DNA of 64,000 bases from Corallococcus coralloides DSM 2259 (lineage in GTDB: Bacteria; Myxococcota; Myxococcia; Myxococcales; Myxococcaceae): NCBI RefSeq assembly GCF_000255295.1, contig NC_017030.1, positions 7,166,328 through 7,230,327 of the forward strand, written 5' to 3'. The notes under the pieces are model-generated. The model made no database searches. It was not told where the DNA came from and was given only the letters and a program-made list of their open reading frames with translations. Of the stretch, positions 61,966 through 64,000 are shown in pieces. Made by a program: the position numbers and the translations under genes. The first letter of the stretch is position 1; every line of letters starts with the position of its first letter.

Positions 61966-64000
61966 GTGCCTTCACCCAGGTCCTGCGCATGCTGCGCATG
62001 TTGCCGTCCGCCATGGCCGTGGCCACCCCGGGCGTGGGCCCCTGGCTCGCCCGCCGCCGCTGGACGCGCGAGGAAGGCACGCTCAGCCTGCCCGGCCTGC
62101 ACGGCAAGGTGGAGGTGCTGCGCGACACGTGGGGCGTGCCGCACATCTTCGCCAACGACGAGCACGACCTCTTCTTCGCCCAGGGCTACGTGCACGGGCA
62201 GGACCGGCTGTGGCAGTTGGAGATGGGCCGCCGGCTGGTGGACGGCCGGCTCGCGACCCTGCTGGGCCCCATGGGACTGTCCGCGGACCGGTTCCTGCGC
62301 ACCGTGGGCCTGCGCCACATGGCCGAGAAGTCCTGGGAGCAGGTGGACCCGGAGGCGCGCGCCATCCTGGAGGCCTACAGCGCGGGCATCAACGCGCGCA
62401 TCGCCGCGGAGCCGCTGCCCTACGAGTTCACCGTGATGGCCACGGAGCCCACGCCGTGGACGCCCGTGGACTCGCTCGCGCGCGGCAACCTGCTGGCGAT
62501 GATGCTGGGCGGCAACCACCGCATCGAGCTCTTCCGCGCGCGGCTGGTGGCGGCGGTGGGTGAAGAGGTGGCCAATGCGCTCTTGCCGCAGAACGCGCCG
62601 GAGACGCCCCTCATCGTCCCCAAGGAGGCGCGCCTGCCGGGCCTCAAGGACGTGAAGGCGATGTCCGGCCTGGACAGCGTGGACGCGGTGATGGGCGACC
62701 CCAACATCGTCTCCGGCAGCAACAACTGGGTGGTGCACGGCCAGCGCACGAAGAGCGGCCAGCCGCTGCTCGCCAACGACGTGCACATCCCCCTGAGCAT
62801 GCCGTCCACCTGGTACGAGAACGGCCTGCACGCCGGCCGCTTCCAGCACGTGGGCTTCTCCCTGCCCGGCGTGCCCATGCTGATTGTCGGCCACAACGGG
62901 AAGGTGGCCTGGGGCATGTCCAACCTGGGGCCGGACACCCAGGACTTCTACATCGAGAAGCTGGACGACCCGAAGGCGCCGAAGAAGTACCTCTACCAGG
63001 ACGTCTGGCACGACCTGGAGGTGCGCCGCGAGGAGATCCCCGTCAAGGGCGGCGCGCCCGTGGTGCTGGAGGTGCAGAGCACCCGGCACGGCCCGCTGAT
63101 GAACGTCGTCATGGCGGAGGAGCTGAAGGACAGCGAGCCCCTGGCGCTCAAGTGGGCGCACCGCGAATGCCAGCCGCTCATCAACTCGGTGCTGAAGCTC
63201 AACCTGGCGACGGACTGGGAGTCCTTCCGCGCCGCCATGAAGCTCTGGGAGGGGCCGGGCCAGAACTTCGTGTACGCGGACACGGCCGGCAACGTGGGCT
63301 ACCAGGCGACGGGGAAGATCCCCATCCGCCAGGGCCACCAGGGCCTCATCCCCATGCCGGGCTGGACGGGCGAGTCCGAGTGGACGGGCTTCATCCCCTT
63401 CGAGGAGCTGCCCGCGTCCTTCAACCCGCCCGCCGGCTACGCGGCCACGGCGAACAACAAGATTACGTCCGACGACTACCCGCACCTCATCGCGCACAAC
63501 TGGTTCCCGGGCTACCGCGCGAAGCGCATCACCGACCTGATTGAGGCGGGCACGCAGCACACCGTGGAGTCCATGCGGGACATCCAGGCGCAGACGTACT
63601 CGCTGCCCGCGGAGGCGCTGCGCCCCTACTTCCTGGCGGCGGCGCTCCCTGCGGACGACACCCAGCGCCAGGCGGTGGAGGCGCTGAAGGCGTGGGACCT
63701 GCGCTTCGAGCCGGAGGCCGTGGGCGCCACGGTGTTCCAGGCCTGGTACATCGAAGTGCTGCGCAAGCTGCTCCAACACAAGCTGGAGCCGTCGCTGGTG
63801 AAGGAATACCTGATGGGCCAGTACGAACGGCACGGCAGCCTGCACATGCCCTTCGTCATCGGCCTGATGTCCCAGCCGGACAGCGCCTGGTGGGATGACC
63901 CGAAGACGCCGGAGAAGGAGACGCGCGACGACATCCTCCGCGCGGCCCTGGGCGTGGCCACCGCGTGGCTGGTGAAAACGTACGGCCCGAAGCCGGAGGC
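61962..64000 (+). CDS. Penicillin-acylase-family Ntn hydrolase (C-terminus beyond window)
   Basis: About 679 visible residues; the gene runs off the right edge. The family pattern is clear: VEVLRDTWGVPHIFANDEHDLFFAQGYVHGQDRLWQLE, given here as its short landmarks WGVPHIFA and AQGYVHGQDRLWQ. The processing site is GSNNW, with Ser253 the likely N-terminal nucleophile after self-cleavage. ATANNKI and GYRAKRI occur later. These enzymes cut amide-linked acyl chains from small molecules; PvdQ removes the fatty acid from the FAAL-primed pyoverdine precursor. Paired here with a FAAL-started assembly line, a maturation role is likely. The N-terminus has only a weak hydrophobic stretch, so export to the periplasm is uncertain. 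Confidence 0.88.
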   Translation, partial: MSAFTQVLRMLRMLPSAMAVATPGVGPWLARRRWTREEGTLSLPGLHGKVEVLRDTWGVPHIFANDEHDLFFAQGYVHGQDRLWQLEMGRRLVDGRLATLLGPMGLSADRFLRTVGLRHMAEKSWEQVDPEARAILEAYSAGINARIAAEPLPYEFTVMATEPTPWTPVDSLARGNLLAMMLGGNHRIELFRARLVAAVGEEVANALLPQNAPETPLIVPKEARLPGLKDVKAMSGLDSVDAVMGDPNIVSGSNNWVVHGQRTKSGQPLLANDVHIPLSMPSTWYENGLHAGRFQHVGFSLPGVPMLIVGHNGKVAWGMSNLGPDTQDFYIEKLDDPKAPKKYLYQDVWHDLEVRREEIPVKGGAPVVLEVQSTRHGPLMNVVMAEELKDSEPLALKWAHRECQPLINSVLKLNLATDWESFRAAMKLWEGPGQNFVYADTAGNVGYQATGKIPIRQGHQGLIPMPGWTGESEWTGFIPFEELPASFNPPAGYAATANNKITSDDYPHLIAHNWFPGYRAKRITDLIEAGTQHTVESMRDIQAQTYSLPAEALRPYFLAAALPADDTQRQAVEALKAWDLRFEPEAVGATVFQAWYIEVLRKLLQHKLEPSLVKEYLMGQYERHGSLHMPFVIGLMSQPDSAWWDDPKTPEKETRDDILRAALGVATAWLVKTYGPKPE

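Overview
The window reads as a high-GC chromosomal segment of a myxobacterium (Myxococcaceae, Corallococcus/Myxococcus-like). The evidence is the strong third-position GC bias, a DUF2378 (TIGR02265) protein from a family expanded in Myxococcus, a lipoprotein toxin-type gene with a candidate immunity partner, a sigma-54-type promoter, and a large hybrid NRPS/PKS locus. Genus is inferred; no rRNA or other taxonomic marker is present.

Positions 1-36,400 are mostly core and accessory genes. They comprise an ATP-grasp ligase cut by the window edge, a methyltransferase, a small exported protein behind a sigma-54-type promoter with an upstream dyad, a zinc-ribbon/HELGH membrane protease, a metallo-beta-lactamase-fold enzyme and an OPT transporter. 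Next comes a shortened threonyl-tRNA synthetase paralog preceded by a threonine-rich leader peptide and a set of mutually exclusive hairpins. After it lie a CBS protein, msrB, and a GntR regulator with a repeat-bearing tail facing an array of ~138-bp repeats built on a near-perfect palindrome. A GH18 chitinase, purL, an M4 metalloprotease, DUF2378 and Cys-rich proteins, a DUF2383 protein, and XdhC with a fused xanthine dehydrogenase follow. The region ends with an MbnP/MbnH pair, a toxin/immunity-like lipoprotein pair, and a three-gene operon with a YcnI-like protein and a two-CxxCH lipoprotein.

Positions 36,454 to beyond 64,000 form one unidirectional biosynthetic operon. In order it encodes FAAL-ACP-C-A-PCP; KS-AT-KR-ACP, in which the KS catalytic Cys is Ser; KS-AT-KR(inactive)-ACP followed by an ACP-like domain without the carrier Ser and a sulfotransferase; C-A-PCP with a serine-type specificity code; KS-AT-KR(inactive)-ACP; an MFS exporter; and a penicillin-acylase-family Ntn hydrolase that runs off the window. 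No thioesterase is present. I read it as a lipo-peptide/polyketide pathway. A fatty acid is activated, extended by one unassigned monomer, malonyl units and serine, possibly sulfated, exported, and possibly deacylated as PvdQ does for pyoverdine. I do not recognise the product.

The observations most worth a second look are the Thr-leader attenuator upstream of the editing-less ThrRS paralog, and the biosynthetic locus with its Ser-active-site KS, mid-line sulfotransferase and FAAL/acylase pairing. Next are the palindrome array beside the GntR gene, the sigma-54 promoter with its dyad, and the toxin/immunity pair lying between two copper-linked gene groups.
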